DNA of 64,000 nt, from positions 242,788-306,787 of the forward strand of contig NZ_RHOV01000001.1 of NCBI RefSeq assembly GCF_003946655.1. Direction: 5' to 3'. This stretch comes from Lapidilactobacillus achengensis (GTDB lineage Bacteria > Bacillota > Bacilli > Lactobacillales > Lactobacillaceae). Position numbers and translations under genes: made by a program. The notes below the pieces were generated by a model. It had not been told where the DNA came from and made no database searches. It saw nothing but the letters and a program-made list of their open reading frames with translations. Shown piece by piece: positions 13,595 through 24,120 of the stretch (position 1 is the first letter of the stretch; the number at the start of each line of letters is the position of its first letter).

Positions 13595-14392
13595 CTAAAA
13601 CATCCCGAACCAATGTAGCATGGGCAGGACAAATAATAAACTATCAAAGCGGTCTAAGATCCCACCATGACCAGGCAAGATCTTACCCGAGTCCTTGACG
13701 CCATAATACCGCTTGTAGGCTGACTCCACCAAGTCGCCCATCTGTCCAAAAATAGAAAAAATCAAGGTTAAAATCATCATTCCCCAGAAATTATGATAAC
13801 CCACGGGGAAGAACTGCAAATAAATCGCCGCCACGATCAACGCGCAAACGGTCCCCGCGATACTACCTTCCCAAGTCTTGTTGGGACTGATTGCTGGCCA
13901 TAATTTATGCTTGCCAATTTTGCGGCCGAAGGAATAAGCGCCAATATCGGTGGACCAGATCACCACCAGGATAAAGCAAAGCATCGCCAAGCCATCGCCA
14001 TGCACACCGCGCACGGCGACCAATGAATGGAAGCCATTTCCAATGTAAACAATGGCCAAGGTGTTGATGCCAATATCATCAATATTGGTGCGATTCTTCG
14101 TCAACACAGTCACCATCAAAAGCAAGGCGATCGTGATCGCGAAAATATCGAACCGTGACAAATACTTCGGCAGATTGACAAAGGCGCCATCAGGCAACAC
14201 CAAGGTGATGATCCCCAAGGCGGAAATAAAGAAATCAGGTGAGATGATGATCCGCTTACGCATAATAAACATCTCAGACAAGCCAATCAAGGCCAACGCG
14301 ATCGCCGCCACGTCGATCCAAACGCCACCTAAAATGATGATTGGAATGAATATAATCAAGGCGACAACCGCCGTAATAACCCGTTGCTTCAT
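13595..14392 (-). CDS. cdsA: Phosphatidate cytidylyltransferase
   Basis: Makes CDP-diacylglycerol from phosphatidic acid and CTP at the membrane, the entry to phosphatidylglycerol and cardiolipin synthesis. 265 residues with about eight hydrophobic segments. The family signature is complete near the C-terminus: S-x-Y-K-R, then K-D-S-G, then PGHGGILDR. Preceded by AGGAG and 36 bp after uppS. Confidence 0.96.
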   Translation of the reverse strand: MKQRVITAVVALIIFIPIIILGGVWIDVAAIALALIGLSEMFIMRKRIIISPDFFISALGIITLVLPDGAFVNLPKYLSRFDIFAITIALLLMVTVLTKNRTNIDDIGINTLAIVYIGNGFHSLVAVRGVHGDGLAMLCFILVVIWSTDIGAYSFGRKIGKHKLWPAISPNKTWEGSIAGTVCALIVAAIYLQFFPVGYHNFWGMMILTLIFSIFGQMGDLVESAYKRYYGVKDSGKILPGHGGILDRFDSLLFVLPMLHWFGMF

Positions 14393-14428
14393 AACAAATG
14401 AACTCCTGTCTTTTACAATCTCAATAAA

Positions 14429-15151
14429 CTAAGCCAAACCGCCGTAACGACGCTGACGCTGTTGATAGGCGGCCACTGCCTGGGCCAAGTCTTGCTGACT
14501 GAAGTCCGGCCAATGAACGTCTACGAAATAAAACTCACTATAAGCTAACTGCCACAAGAGGAAATTCGACAACCGCAACTCACCGCTAGTCCGAATCAAC
14601 AGATCCGGATCCGCGAAACGACCAAGATCGCTGGTCATCAAATGCTGACTGATCTGTTGCTCGTCGATCTGTTCCGGCGTCAAGCGGCCGGCCGCAACTT
14701 CTTGCGCCAATTCCTGCACCGCCACCGTGATTTCGGCACGACTGCCATAGTTTAACGCAAAATTCAAGATCATGCCAGTATTGGCCGCTGTCTGCGCCTT
14801 GGCGTCATAGGTGACCTGCCGTGTCTTCTCTGGCAATTGGTCGAGAAAGCCCATCACCTTGACCTGCACATTCTCCGCCATTAATTCAGGCAGAAATGTG
14901 TTGAAGAAGTCGATCGGCAACTGCATCAAATAATTGACTTCATCGGTCGGTCGCCGCCAATTTTCCGTTGAAAAAGCATAGAGGGTCAAGACCTTGACCC
15001 CCATCTGACTAGCCGCTTTGGTGATTGTTTTGACATTATCCATGCCGGCCTTATGACCGAAAGCGCGCGGACGATGATGCGCCTTGGCCCAGCGCCCATT
15101 GCCATCCATAATGATTGCCACATGTTCCGGGATCTTTTCGATATCAGACAC
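14429..15151 (-). CDS. uppS: Undecaprenyl diphosphate synthase (cis-prenyltransferase)
   Basis: Builds the C55 lipid carrier used for peptidoglycan and wall polymers. Family motifs: [11 protein letters not shown] at the N-terminus, FSTENWRRP in the middle, and [19 protein letters not shown] near the C-terminus. I chose GTG at 15151 (240 residues, beginning [11 protein letters not shown]) because AGGAGG lies 9 bp upstream. An alternative TTG at 15172 is possible, but then the strong Shine-Dalgarno would lie inside the gene. It precedes cdsA in the conserved cluster. Confidence 0.95.
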   Translation of the reverse strand: MSDIEKIPEHVAIIMDGNGRWAKAHHRPRAFGHKAGMDNVKTITKAASQMGVKVLTLYAFSTENWRRPTDEVNYLMQLPIDFFNTFLPELMAENVQVKVMGFLDQLPEKTRQVTYDAKAQTAANTGMILNFALNYGSRAEITVAVQELAQEVAAGRLTPEQIDEQQISQHLMTSDLGRFADPDLLIRTSGELRLSNFLLWQLAYSEFYFVDVHWPDFSQQDLAQAVAAYQQRQRRYGGLA

Positions 15152-15183
15152 CTGCACTCGCCTCCTGGACAAATCGCCTCCGC

Positions 15184-15740
15184 TTAAACTTCAGTGATCT
15201 CGTCTTCTTTCAATTTAGCGATCGCGTCAACACCCTTGACCGCCTCATCGGTAACCTTTTGCAAATCTTTCTCCAAGCCGTGAAGATCATCTTCGGAAAT
15301 TTCGCTATTTTTTTCTTGTTTCCGCAGCGCCTCTAAGGCTTCACGGCGGACATTACGAATCGCGATCTTGGCGTTTTCAGCGTCTTTGCCGACCTCTTTC
15401 GCCAATTCACGCCGCCGTTCCCCTGTTAATTGTGGGATCACCAAGCGAATCACGTCGCCATCATTGGCAGGATTCAAGCCCAAATCAGAGGCCAAAATCG
15501 CCTTTTCAATGTCATTCAGAGAGGTCTTATCATAAGGCTTGATCATCAAAACGCGGGCTTCCGGCACATTGATCGCCGCCATTTGGTTCAACGGCGTCGG
15601 CGCGCCATAATAATCCACGTTGATCCGGTTCAACAAGCTAGCATTCGCCCGGCCGGCCCGGATGCTTTGCAGATCACGTTGCAATGACTCTTGGGACTTC
15701 TTCATATTTTCCTGTGCTTTGTCAATAATTGGATTCGCCA

Positions 15741-15741
<1 letters not shown>
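15184..15741 (-). CDS. frr: Ribosome recycling factor
   Basis: 185 residues, the standard length. With EF-G it splits post-termination ribosomes. Family hallmarks are the N-terminal helix ending in [29 protein letters not shown], and [11 protein letters not shown] in the long C-terminal helix. Its ATG overlaps the pyrH stop by one base (TAATG), so the two are translationally coupled. Confidence 0.97.
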
Positions 15742-16544
<803 letters not shown>

Positions 16545-16565
16545 TTAGCTTAACGTGGGTTTGGT

Positions 16566-17335
16566 TGTCGCTTGGCGGTGGTGGTCGTGGTGCACTTCGT
16601 AGATAAAAGTGGGTTGGCCGCGGCTTGCGCTGCGAAATTCGGGGTGAGCTCGCTGTGGGCATCACTTTGAGCTTTTCGGAAGGGCACCGAAAATCTCAAA
16701 GCTGAGCCTTATTCTAAGCGGCAAAGCCGCTAAGAATAACGACACGGCGATCTCACCCCGAATTTCTCCGCTCCAGCCGCTCAACGTTATAACAGCCGCT
16801 TGAGCACTCACACCAGCCGGCAAGCTATGGGCAATCGATGGGGATCCACGCAATTGACGGCCGTGGTTAGTGGGTACCAGCCTTAAATTGGTGATACCAG
16901 TGCAGTCTGTCTGATGAACAAAGCTAATTCTCGGTGAATCAACTGAATCGGGCGGTTGCCACCCAGGAATTGTTAAGGAAACGGGTAGAGATGTTCGGTC
17001 TACGCAAAGTGTTCCAACCTCTTGATCCAAATCCGTTGATGTTGCCGTACCACCCCAAAAGTGGTCAATTGTTTGACCACCACACTTGCAAAACCACTTC
17101 GTCTAGTCCTTCGACTTCGATTGCAGATAAGCTCAATTCTGCCTAGCAACCGGCTGGGACTGCGCGGCTCAGTGGTGAAATTGTCCTTGGCGGCTTTGCC
17201 GCTTAGGACAAGGCTCGATTTGAAGACAATTCCCGCTTTTGGAATTGGCTTCAAACGATGCCCACCACGTTCCAGTCCGCATCAGCAGTCCCAGCCGGTT
17301 GCGCTCACGCGCAACACCCACCCACACCTGCAATC
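16566..17335 (-). repeat. Composite structured repeat, locus B (beta core, linker, alpha core)
   Basis: Inverted relative to locus A. End segment 16566-16633 matches the right end of locus J; beta core 16634-16766 (arms GAAATTCGGGGTGAG / CTCACCCCGAATTTC, HP-I 16709-16739 with a TTATTC/GAATAA stem); linker 16767-17119; alpha core 17120-17335 (HP-I 17181-17211 with a TTGTCC/GGACAA stem). No 120-bp element or gamma core. It separates pyrH from the histidine kinase gene and ends 35 bp from the kinase stop. Confidence 0.88.
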
Positions 17336-17370
17336 AAGCAAAAGGCTCAAGCAGGACCCAGGCCAGCAAG

Positions 17371-18603
17371 CTAATGAAAGAAATAGCGTAAGGTAAAGAC
17401 CGAACCGACACCAACAGCAGAACGAACCGCGATAACGCCGTGGTCATGCTCGACGATTGCTTTGGCCAAAGCTAGCCCGATCCCGACACTATTTTGATCA
17501 GCGGGCTGGCCATTTGCCCGCGGTGCTCGATAGAACCGTTCAAAAATATGCGGGAGATCGACCGGCGCGATTCCGTCGCCTTGATCGGTTACCGTGATCG
17601 TCGTGAATAATTTATTGCTCGTCAACGCAATCGAAATCGTCGTTGCTGGATCTGAATGTTCAATACAGTTTTTGAGAATATTACTGAGTGCTTCGCTCTG
17701 CCACTTGGGATCACACATTATTGGTTGGCCGACGCCGGTGGATTCTAGGATCACACCGCGCAAATCGGCCAAGACGCTGACGCGATCACAAGCATCCTGG
17801 ACAATGTTTTGCGGCGCGGTGATCTGCGGGTGAAATTGGACGGTGGCCGCATCAAATTTGGATAATTTAAGTAAAGCGGCCACGAGGAAATTAATGCTGG
17901 TGGTCTCATGTTTGATTCGCTGGAGGAAATCGGTGCGGACCGCCGGCGCCATCTCGGGATCATCCAAAATGTTATCGACCATCACCAAAATCGAAGTTAG
18001 CGGAGTTTTGATCTGATGAGAAATATCGGAAAGCGCGTCCTTGAGCAGCCGCTTATCTCGCAGTGAATTGGCGGCGGCCTCCCGCAAAACGATGGTAGTT
18101 TTATGCAACTCATTGCGCAGGATCGACAACTCATCTTCACTGTAATCCGCCAGATTCAGCTGGTATTCTCGGCGATTGATCGCTGCCACGTCAGCCACGA
18201 TTTGTTGCAGGTCCGCGTCTTTGCGGCGATTATAGCGCAAGAAAATAACTAAGACCCCACCGACCAATAAACAAATCAACCCCAGATCCAAGCCCATAAA
18301 AAGCCAACGCTGCCGGTTCAACCCACCAATCACCTGATCGACTTGGAAATCCAGACCGTAAGCCCGAAGACTCGTTGACGCGGTTGTTGGCGGTTGCGCC
18401 AAAATCGCGACTAACTCGCCTTGGGTCACTTGCGGATATTTTGTGGCCACCGTGGTGATAATCGTTGCCAAAGCCTGATTGACGCGGACGTTAACAAGAT
18501 GATCTTGCCACCAAATCAAGCCAAACAGTAAAATCAAACCACCCACCGTCAGCCCAGCAACCTGGCGCAGTAGCCGTTTCAATTCCACTTTATTTTGCAT
18601 CAC
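17371..18603 (-). CDS. Sensor histidine kinase
   Basis: 410 residues. Two membrane helices (about 14-33 and 98-122) enclose an extracellular loop of about 65 residues. The H box DISHQIKTPLTS carries His196. It is followed by the N box (ALSNILKNCIEHS), G1 (DQGDGIAP), F box (FERFYR) and G2 (GIGLALAKAIVE). GTG at 18603 overlaps the response regulator stop; ATG at 18600 is an equally good start. With the regulator upstream and an FtsX-type ABC transporter beyond repeat locus C, it resembles envelope-stress or antimicrobial-peptide detoxification modules, but its loop is longer than in the BceS type. Ligand unknown. Confidence 0.92.
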   Translation of the reverse strand: MMQNKVELKRLLRQVAGLTVGGLILLFGLIWWQDHLVNVRVNQALATIITTVATKYPQVTQGELVAILAQPPTTASTSLRAYGLDFQVDQVIGGLNRQRWLFMGLDLGLICLLVGGVLVIFLRYNRRKDADLQQIVADVAAINRREYQLNLADYSEDELSILRNELHKTTIVLREAAANSLRDKRLLKDALSDISHQIKTPLTSILVMVDNILDDPEMAPAVRTDFLQRIKHETTSINFLVAALLKLSKFDAATVQFHPQITAPQNIVQDACDRVSVLADLRGVILESTGVGQPIMCDPKWQSEALSNILKNCIEHSDPATTISIALTSNKLFTTITVTDQGDGIAPVDLPHIFERFYRAPRANGQPADQNSVGIGLALAKAIVEHDHGVIAVRSAVGVGSVFTLRYFFH

Positions 18604-19265
18604 GGTCGGTCTCCTTGAGGCGCACGGTCGATGCGATAGCCCTGACCTTTCACCGTTTTGATCAAGTCGACGCCGACTTTCTCGCGAATTCGTTTCAGAT
18701 ATACGGTGACCGCATTGTCACTAATATCGTTGCCAGTCCACTCCCAAACCTTGTCAATAATCGTTGTCCGCCGCACGACCTGATTTAGATTTTCCAGCAA
18801 CAAGATCAAGATTTTTAGCTCGAGACTGGTTAAGCTGACCAGCTGGCCCGCCACCGTCACCGTCAACTTACTCTGATCAAAAACCAACGCGCCCACCTCG
18901 ATCTGCCGATTTTCCGGACGCAAATATTTAGCGACCCGCGCCAGCAACTCCTTGGTCGAAAAGGGCTTGGTCATGTAATCCGCCGCCCCCAGATCCAACC
19001 CATGGACCACATCATCTTCATCATCACGGGCCGTTAAGAAAATTGTGGGTAATTGGGTGCCCGCCACTTCCTCTTGGTAAAAGGTAAAGCCGTCACCATC
19101 TGGTAAGGCTACATCCAAAATCAGCAATCGCGGCCGCGTCTGGGTCAAAAAAGCCCGTGCTGCCGCTAAGGTTGTGCATGTTTGTAGGTCATAGCCTTTT
19201 TGTCGAAACGAATAAGTCAAGCCCAAGGCAATGTTGGGATTGTCTTCCACTAATAACAATGTCAT
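18600..19265 (-). CDS. OmpR/PhoB-family response regulator
   Basis: 221 residues from ATG at 19265, which has GAGGAGG 8 bp upstream. Receiver domain with acidic LLLVEDN, phospho-acceptor Asp51 in LLILDVALPDGDG, the conserved Thr in FLTARDDEDD, and Lys in MTKPFS. The C-terminal winged helix ends in LIKTVKGQGYRI. It overlaps the kinase gene. A -10 TATAAT lies at 19285-19290, at the very edge of repeat locus C, giving a leader of only about 13 nt. Its probable target is the ABC operon at 20.7-23.9 kb, which has direct repeats upstream of its promoter region. Confidence 0.95.
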   Translation of the reverse strand: MTLLLVEDNPNIALGLTYSFRQKGYDLQTCTTLAAARAFLTQTRPRLLILDVALPDGDGFTFYQEEVAGTQLPTIFLTARDDEDDVVHGLDLGAADYMTKPFSTKELLARVAKYLRPENRQIEVGALVFDQSKLTVTVAGQLVSLTSLELKILILLLENLNQVVRRTTIIDKVWEWTGNDISDNAVTVYLKRIREKVGVDLIKTVKGQGYRIDRAPQGDRP

Positions 19266-19284
19266 GCTGTATTCCTCCTCTTTC

Positions 19285-19290
19285 ATTATA
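19285..19290 (-). promoter_or_regulatory. Putative -10 box of the regulator/kinase operon
   Basis: Perfect TATAAT on the minus strand 20 bp upstream of the response-regulator ATG, directly followed by the ribosome binding site. The -35 is poor and would lie in the GC-rich end of repeat locus C. Suggestive only. Confidence 0.4.
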
Positions 19291-19319
19291 ACGGACTCCA
19301 GGCGGCTTCACTAGCCTGA

Positions 19320-20585
19320 ACTGCCCTTGGGTGTTGCGCTTCGTCAAGTGCAGATGTCAGTTGTGTGCAACGTGCTTCAATGATGTCCGCGGCTTGCGCT
19401 GCGCGTGGCGTTGGTGGTGGGCAGATGTGGTGGGGCTCCAGGTTGGGCTGGGGGTGGTGGAACGCGGCGGGCACGACTTGAAGCTTTTCGGAAATGCACC
19501 GAAAATCTTCAAGCTCGGCCTTATTGTAGGCGATAAATCGCCAACAATAATATCGCGGCTGACTCACCCCCAGCCCGACCTTCCGCCAACTAGTAAACGG
19601 ACCACCAACGCCACGCTCCGCTCCAGCCGCTCAACGTTATAACAGCCGTTTGAGCACTCACGCCAATCGGCAGGCTATGGTCAATTGATGGAGAGACACG
19701 TAATTGACGACCGTGGTTAGCGGTCACCAGCTTTAAATTGGTGACACCAGTAAAGTCTGTTTGATGAACTCGAGCAGAATCTTGACGAATCAACTGAATC
19801 GGTCGGCTTCCCACCCGTTGATTGTTAAGAAAACGAGGGGAGATGTTCAGCCTAGGCAAAGTATACCCGTCTCCTAATCCGAATCGGTTGGCATTGCCGT
19901 ACCACCCCAAAAGGGGCGATTGTTTGACCGCTTACTTGCAAATGCACTTCATCAAATACTCAACTTCGATTGCAGATAAGCTCAATTCTGCCTAGCAACC
20001 GGCTCAGGACGTGTGGCTCAGCAGTGAGATTATTCTTAGCGATTTATCGCTTAGAATAAGGCTCGATTTGAAGACAAGCCGCTGGGCTTGCGGATTGGCT
20101 TCAAACGATGCCCACTGCGTTCCAGCCACGACAAACGTCCTGAGGCGGTTGCGTCACCACCCAAACCCACCACACCAGCATCAGGCAAAAAATTTAGAAC
20201 ACCAGATCATCACCAATGGATCGTTGCGAAAACAAATAGAGATGTTCAGACAACGCAAACTGTCCCGACCTTTTAATCCGAATCAGTTGGCATTGCCGTA
20301 CCACCTCAAAAGTGGGCAATTGTTTGACCTCTAGCTCGCAAAACCACTTCGTCAAATCCTTCGCCTCGATAGCAGATAGGCTCAATTCTGCCTAGCAACC
20401 GGCTGGGACTGCGCGGCTCAGTGGTGAAATTGTCCTTGGCGGCTTTGCCGCTTAGGACAAGGCTCGATTTGAAGACAAGCCGCGCACTTTGCGGATTGGC
20501 TTCAAACGATGCCCACCACGTTCCAGTCCGCATCAGCAGTCCCAGCCGGTTGCGCTCACGCGCAACACCCACCCCATCTGCAATC
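19320..20585 (-). repeat. Composite structured repeat, locus C (gamma core, linker, alpha2 core, partial linker, alpha core)
   Basis: Gamma core 19407-19612 (HP-I 19521-19550), linker 19621-19967, alpha2 core 19968-20183 (outer arms CAACCGGCTCAGGACGT / ACGTCCTGAGGCGGTTG; HP-I 20030-20059), a partial second linker, then alpha core 20368-20585 (HP-I 20430-20460). Here the gamma core occupies the linker-side position that beta holds elsewhere: the shared CTCCGCTCCAGCCGCTC joins directly to it. This shows that core types are interchangeable modules. The locus separates the regulator/kinase pair from the ABC transporter. Confidence 0.88.
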
Positions 20586-20649
20586 AAGCCAAAAATCAAG
20601 AATAGAAATCATATTTTCAAATCGGTTCAAACCATCCCCACCAACAGAC

Positions 20650-20679
20650 AAAAAGAGCCGCACGGGGCGACTCCTTTTT
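20650..20679 (-). terminator. Terminator of the FtsX-type ABC operon
   Basis: On the minus strand, AAAAAGGAGTCGC pairs with GCGGCTCTTTTT (one bulge, CCCGT loop) and ends in a T-run. It lies about 40 bp past the permease stop, outside the repeat, so the ABC operon and the regulator/kinase genes are probably separate transcripts. Confidence 0.65.
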
Positions 20680-20717
20680 GACGACAAATGGACCAACGCT
20701 ATGACAACACTGAAAAC

Positions 20718-23249
20718 CTAAACGTTCTCTTTGCGGATCGTCTCGATGATATTCTGCCGGTTGAACTTACGGAGTGAATAGCGCATGATCCAAAAGACCA
20801 GCAAGAAAACGAAGACGATGGCGAGGCCGATCGCCAGCCAAGGGAGTTGGTAATGGACCTGTTCGGCTTGACCGCGATTGAAGCCCCAGTAGATCAGAAG
20901 TGCGACCCCGATCCCACTCACGACGCCGATCACCAACGACTTCAGGGAATAGAACAAGGTTTCGAGATTAACCATATGATCAAATTCTTTCTTCGTCATC
21001 CCGACAGATTTCAAGACGGCGAATTCTCGCTGCCGCAGGGCCATATTAGCGGTGATTGTGTTGAAGATACTGGTGATCCCAATCAAGGTGATCACGATAA
21101 TGAAACCATACAAGAAGATGCTGATCAATAGCCGCATCGTTTTCTCTTCGCGAATTTGGCCATCAAGATTCCAACTGCCTAATTGCAAAGTGATCTTGCG
21201 GACTTCGCGAATGGTGTCTTCTGGTTTGCTGGCGTCCATGACGATCGATTGCAGCACCAGCGGTAATTGTTGCTGGGCCACTTGTTGATCGGCGATCAAG
21301 ATACTCGGCATGGTCCAATAGAAGCTGACCATATCTGGCAGTTTCCGTGTCACCCCACTAAGGCGGAATTTGGCCTGATACTTCTTATGGGGGCTACTTG
21401 AATTATCCTGATAGCTCCCGCTGATCAAATCGCCGGCTTGATAACGATAATTATGCACATTGATTTGTTTGCCATTGACGGTCTGGGTGTCATTGTCGAA
21501 CAGAATCAGCCCCGAAGCCAATTGTTGCTCGGTCAAACCATTGGCCCGACCGTACTTACGAAAAGCAGTCCGATCCAACGCCAGCAACTGGAGCTCCCGA
21601 TGATCCCTGGCCGTAAGACCCGGTGCCAAATGGTTTTCAACGCCAGCTAATTTCAAATTGCCATTGTCTGCTAAGGCGGTCATCACTTGAACGTGCTTGG
21701 TGTCAGGCAGCTTGGTGATGGCTTGGATCTGGGCCTGAGTTTTGGCCGATTTGAGCGCCATTCCCGCATAATTCGGCGAGAAAGACAAGTTGAAATCGAG
21801 GCTATGGAAGCGCTGATAGGAAAAGTTAAACGCCGCGGTCACAAACGCGCTCATTGCGATAAAAGTAAAAACACTGACCGCTAACGAGATCACGGTGGTG
21901 CGATATTTCTTCCGACTGCGCCGCAGATTCTTATACGCCAGGACGCCGCCGGACTTGAAGACACGCTGGATCCACTTCGGAACACGCAAATTTTTGCTGG
22001 TCAGTTTCACATCTTGCTCATTGCGGATCTGGGCGATCGGACTGACCTTGCTGGCGCGCCGGGCTGAACTTGAGGCGGAGAAATAAATCGTTGCCCAACC
22101 CAAGACCACGGCGATCAGTAACCCGATCCATGAGAATTTCAGTTGAAAACTGTTGGCGCGGCCAAACAAAAATTGACTGCCGATGTGATTGACCACAAGT
22201 CCAAGAATGTAAGACGCCAACACGCCTAGTCCCAACCCGAGCGGAATCCCGATCAGCCCCAACTGACCACTTTGCAGTAAAACGATCCGTTTGATCTGCT
22301 TTTTGGTGGCGCCAACACTGGCCAACATCCCATAGGTTTTAGTTTTCTCAGTGATCGAGATGGCGAAAGAATTGCGAATGCAGAAAATACTTGTCAACAT
22401 GATCACCGCAATCACGATGGTGGCAACGGTAACCAACATTAGCATGGTCTTATCAGAAAATTGCAAAACTTCCCAGTGCAATAAGCCATCATTGAGACTG
22501 TACCGATAACGTGCTTTTTTACCCTCGCGGACTTGGTGATAATTGCTGAGACCCAGCAATTCCGGAAGATCACGACGAAAATGTTGCGGGTCTTTCAAGG
22601 CGAGATAGACCGTATAACTTTTGGCTTTCGCCGCGCTTGTCAGGCCTTGATAGCCATAATTATCAGCGTTTAAAACACCCGTGATCCGGAAATTTTGATT
22701 TTTCCCCTTGACGACCGTCGCTTGTTCGATCAGCGCGTCGCTATCCGGCAATTTTCTTTTTTTGACCGTGGGTTTGCCGATTTTTAACTGGAGCTGATCG
22801 CCGATCTTCAAACCACTGGCCAGCATAGCCGATTCGGAAATAACGATTTCTTGATCCGTTTGCGGCCAAGTTCCCGAGCTGAGATGATAGCCTGACGCGG
22901 TCGGTTTGGTCGCATTCAACGATTGCAGGGTCAGCAACGGTGATTGCTCGACGGCCGCATCCGCGTGATCGAAGGCGGCCACGCCTAAATCACTGGTTGT
23001 TTTGATTTGCTTAAAATCGCGGTTCTGGCGGATTTTTTTGAGTTGTTGCGGCGTTACTTGAGACAGTTTGATATGATAATAACCACTCATGTCAATCTCA
23101 CGTTGGATCAACGTTTGCCGCAGACTGGTCAGCATCGTTGCCACCGCCATGATCAAGGCCACCGACAGGGTGATTCCAACGATCGTACCGATACTGCGCT
23201 TGCGATTGAGTTTAAAATCCCGCCGGGCGATTTTATGAAGGATCGTCAT
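20718..23249 (-). CDS. FtsX-family ABC transporter permease
   Basis: 843 residues. An N-terminal cytoplasmic segment and first helix (RSIGTIVGITLSVALIMAVA) precede a large extracellular domain (about 45-270). Three helices follow (about 265-400), then a second set: a helix near 450, another extracellular domain, and three C-terminal helices. The duplicated FtsX arrangement resembles large peptide-detoxification or lipoprotein-export permeases. It overlaps its ATPase by 4 bp. Its partner two-component genes lie downstream on the same strand beyond repeat locus C. Substrate unknown; a role in cell-envelope stress is inferred from context. Confidence 0.9.
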   Translation of the reverse strand: MTILHKIARRDFKLNRKRSIGTIVGITLSVALIMAVATMLTSLRQTLIQREIDMSGYYHIKLSQVTPQQLKKIRQNRDFKQIKTTSDLGVAAFDHADAAVEQSPLLTLQSLNATKPTASGYHLSSGTWPQTDQEIVISESAMLASGLKIGDQLQLKIGKPTVKKRKLPDSDALIEQATVVKGKNQNFRITGVLNADNYGYQGLTSAAKAKSYTVYLALKDPQHFRRDLPELLGLSNYHQVREGKKARYRYSLNDGLLHWEVLQFSDKTMLMLVTVATIVIAVIMLTSIFCIRNSFAISITEKTKTYGMLASVGATKKQIKRIVLLQSGQLGLIGIPLGLGLGVLASYILGLVVNHIGSQFLFGRANSFQLKFSWIGLLIAVVLGWATIYFSASSSARRASKVSPIAQIRNEQDVKLTSKNLRVPKWIQRVFKSGGVLAYKNLRRSRKKYRTTVISLAVSVFTFIAMSAFVTAAFNFSYQRFHSLDFNLSFSPNYAGMALKSAKTQAQIQAITKLPDTKHVQVMTALADNGNLKLAGVENHLAPGLTARDHRELQLLALDRTAFRKYGRANGLTEQQLASGLILFDNDTQTVNGKQINVHNYRYQAGDLISGSYQDNSSSPHKKYQAKFRLSGVTRKLPDMVSFYWTMPSILIADQQVAQQQLPLVLQSIVMDASKPEDTIREVRKITLQLGSWNLDGQIREEKTMRLLISIFLYGFIIVITLIGITSIFNTITANMALRQREFAVLKSVGMTKKEFDHMVNLETLFYSLKSLVIGVVSGIGVALLIYWGFNRGQAEQVHYQLPWLAIGLAIVFVFLLVFWIMRYSLRKFNRQNIIETIRKENV

Positions 23250-23920
23250 TGGACATCACCTACCAAATGCCCATCTTCGATCTCAATCACCCGATCGGCT
23301 TGGGCGGCAATCTCCAAATCATGGGTGATCATCACGATCGTTTGTTGATAATCGCGATTGGCTTGGCGCAACAAGGCTAAAATTTCCGCGCTGGCCGCAG
23401 AATCCAGATTACCAGTGGGTTCATCGGCCAACAACAACGCTGGTTCGGTGATCAACGCTCGTCCGATCGAGACCCGCTGTTGCTGACCTCCTGACAATTC
23501 GTTGGGCAAGTGATCCTGACGCTGCGTCAAACCCAAGCGCGCCAATAACCGCGCCAACTTCTCCGGATCCGCCTGACGATTATCCAGATCCAGCGGCAAG
23601 GTGATATTCTCCGTCACGTTTAAAATCGGGATTAAATTATAGAATTGATAAATCAAACCAACCTGACGCCGCCGAAAAATCGCCAATTGGTCATCATTGA
23701 AAGAATAAATGTTCTGCCCATCGAGAAAAACGGTGCCTTCCGTTGGCCGATCCACGCCACCGATCAAATGAAGCAAGGTCGACTTGCCACTGCCAGACGC
23801 GCCAACGATCGCCACAAATTCGCCCCGTGCCACCGTAAAACTGACATTGTCTAGCGCCACCACTTTCGTACTGTCTTGCCCGTAAATCTTGCTTAGATTT
23901 GCCACACGCAATAATTCCAT
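23246..23920 (-). CDS. ABC transporter ATPase (MacB/LolD/BceA-like)
   Basis: 224 residues, a single nucleotide-binding domain: Walker A GASGSGKST, Q-loop IYQFYNLIP, signature LSGGQQQR, Walker B LLLADEPTGNLD, H-loop MITHD. This architecture pairs with FtsX-type permeases, here the overlapping downstream gene. Two AAGTGAC direct repeats upstream suggest control by an OmpR-family regulator, plausibly the one at 18.6 kb. Confidence 0.95.
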   Translation of the reverse strand: MELLRVANLSKIYGQDSTKVVALDNVSFTVARGEFVAIVGASGSGKSTLLHLIGGVDRPTEGTVFLDGQNIYSFNDDQLAIFRRRQVGLIYQFYNLIPILNVTENITLPLDLDNRQADPEKLARLLARLGLTQRQDHLPNELSGGQQQRVSIGRALITEPALLLADEPTGNLDSAASAEILALLRQANRDYQQTIVMITHDLEIAAQADRVIEIEDGHLVGDVQ

Positions 23921-23973
23921 CGTTACCGGTCCCCTTTTCTTGACTCCTTGATTATCTTTAGTTTACCAAGCCA

Positions 23974-23991
23974 AAGTGACAACCAAGTGAC
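23974..23991 (-). promoter_or_regulatory. Direct-repeat operator upstream of the ABC operon
   Basis: Two AAGTGAC copies (GTCACTT on the coding strand) at 23974-23980 and 23985-23991, 11 bp apart, one helical turn. This is the usual arrangement of binding sites for OmpR-family regulators. A weak -10-like TAAACT lies downstream toward the gene. A 120-bp hairpin element abuts the upstream side. Confidence 0.45.
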
Positions 23992-23994
23992 TAA

Positions 23995-24114
23995 AAGTGT
24001 GAACCGACCCGGGTAGCTCCTGAGCATTAGCCTAGCAATTGTTTTGGAAGCTGGGCTTTGCTTCCGAAACAATTGCTAGGCTAAGCGGAGGAAGCTGGGT
24101 CGGTGAACACGTTT
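23995..24114 (+). mobile_element. 120-bp hairpin element (MITE-like), copy D1
   Basis: Intact copy from AAGTGTGAACCGACC to GGTCGGTGAACACGTTT. Its halves form a near-continuous hairpin: GCCTAGCAATTGTTTTGGAAGC pairs with GCTTCC..AACAATTGCTAGGC, and GACCCGGGTAGC with GCTGGGTC. It has landed next to the ABC operator repeats. No flanking duplication is evident. Confidence 0.75.
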
Positions 24115-24120
24115 AAAAGC

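Noticed and set aside
19968..20183. Core modules as tRNA or tmRNA because of the cloverleaf-like folding
   Set aside because: They lack the T-loop (TTCRANY), anticodon arm geometry and CCA end; stems are much longer than in tRNA.
23995..24114. 120-bp element as a simple intrinsic terminator
   Set aside because: The stem is long but not followed by a T-tract on either strand, and copy E has a target duplication, so a mobile element fits better.
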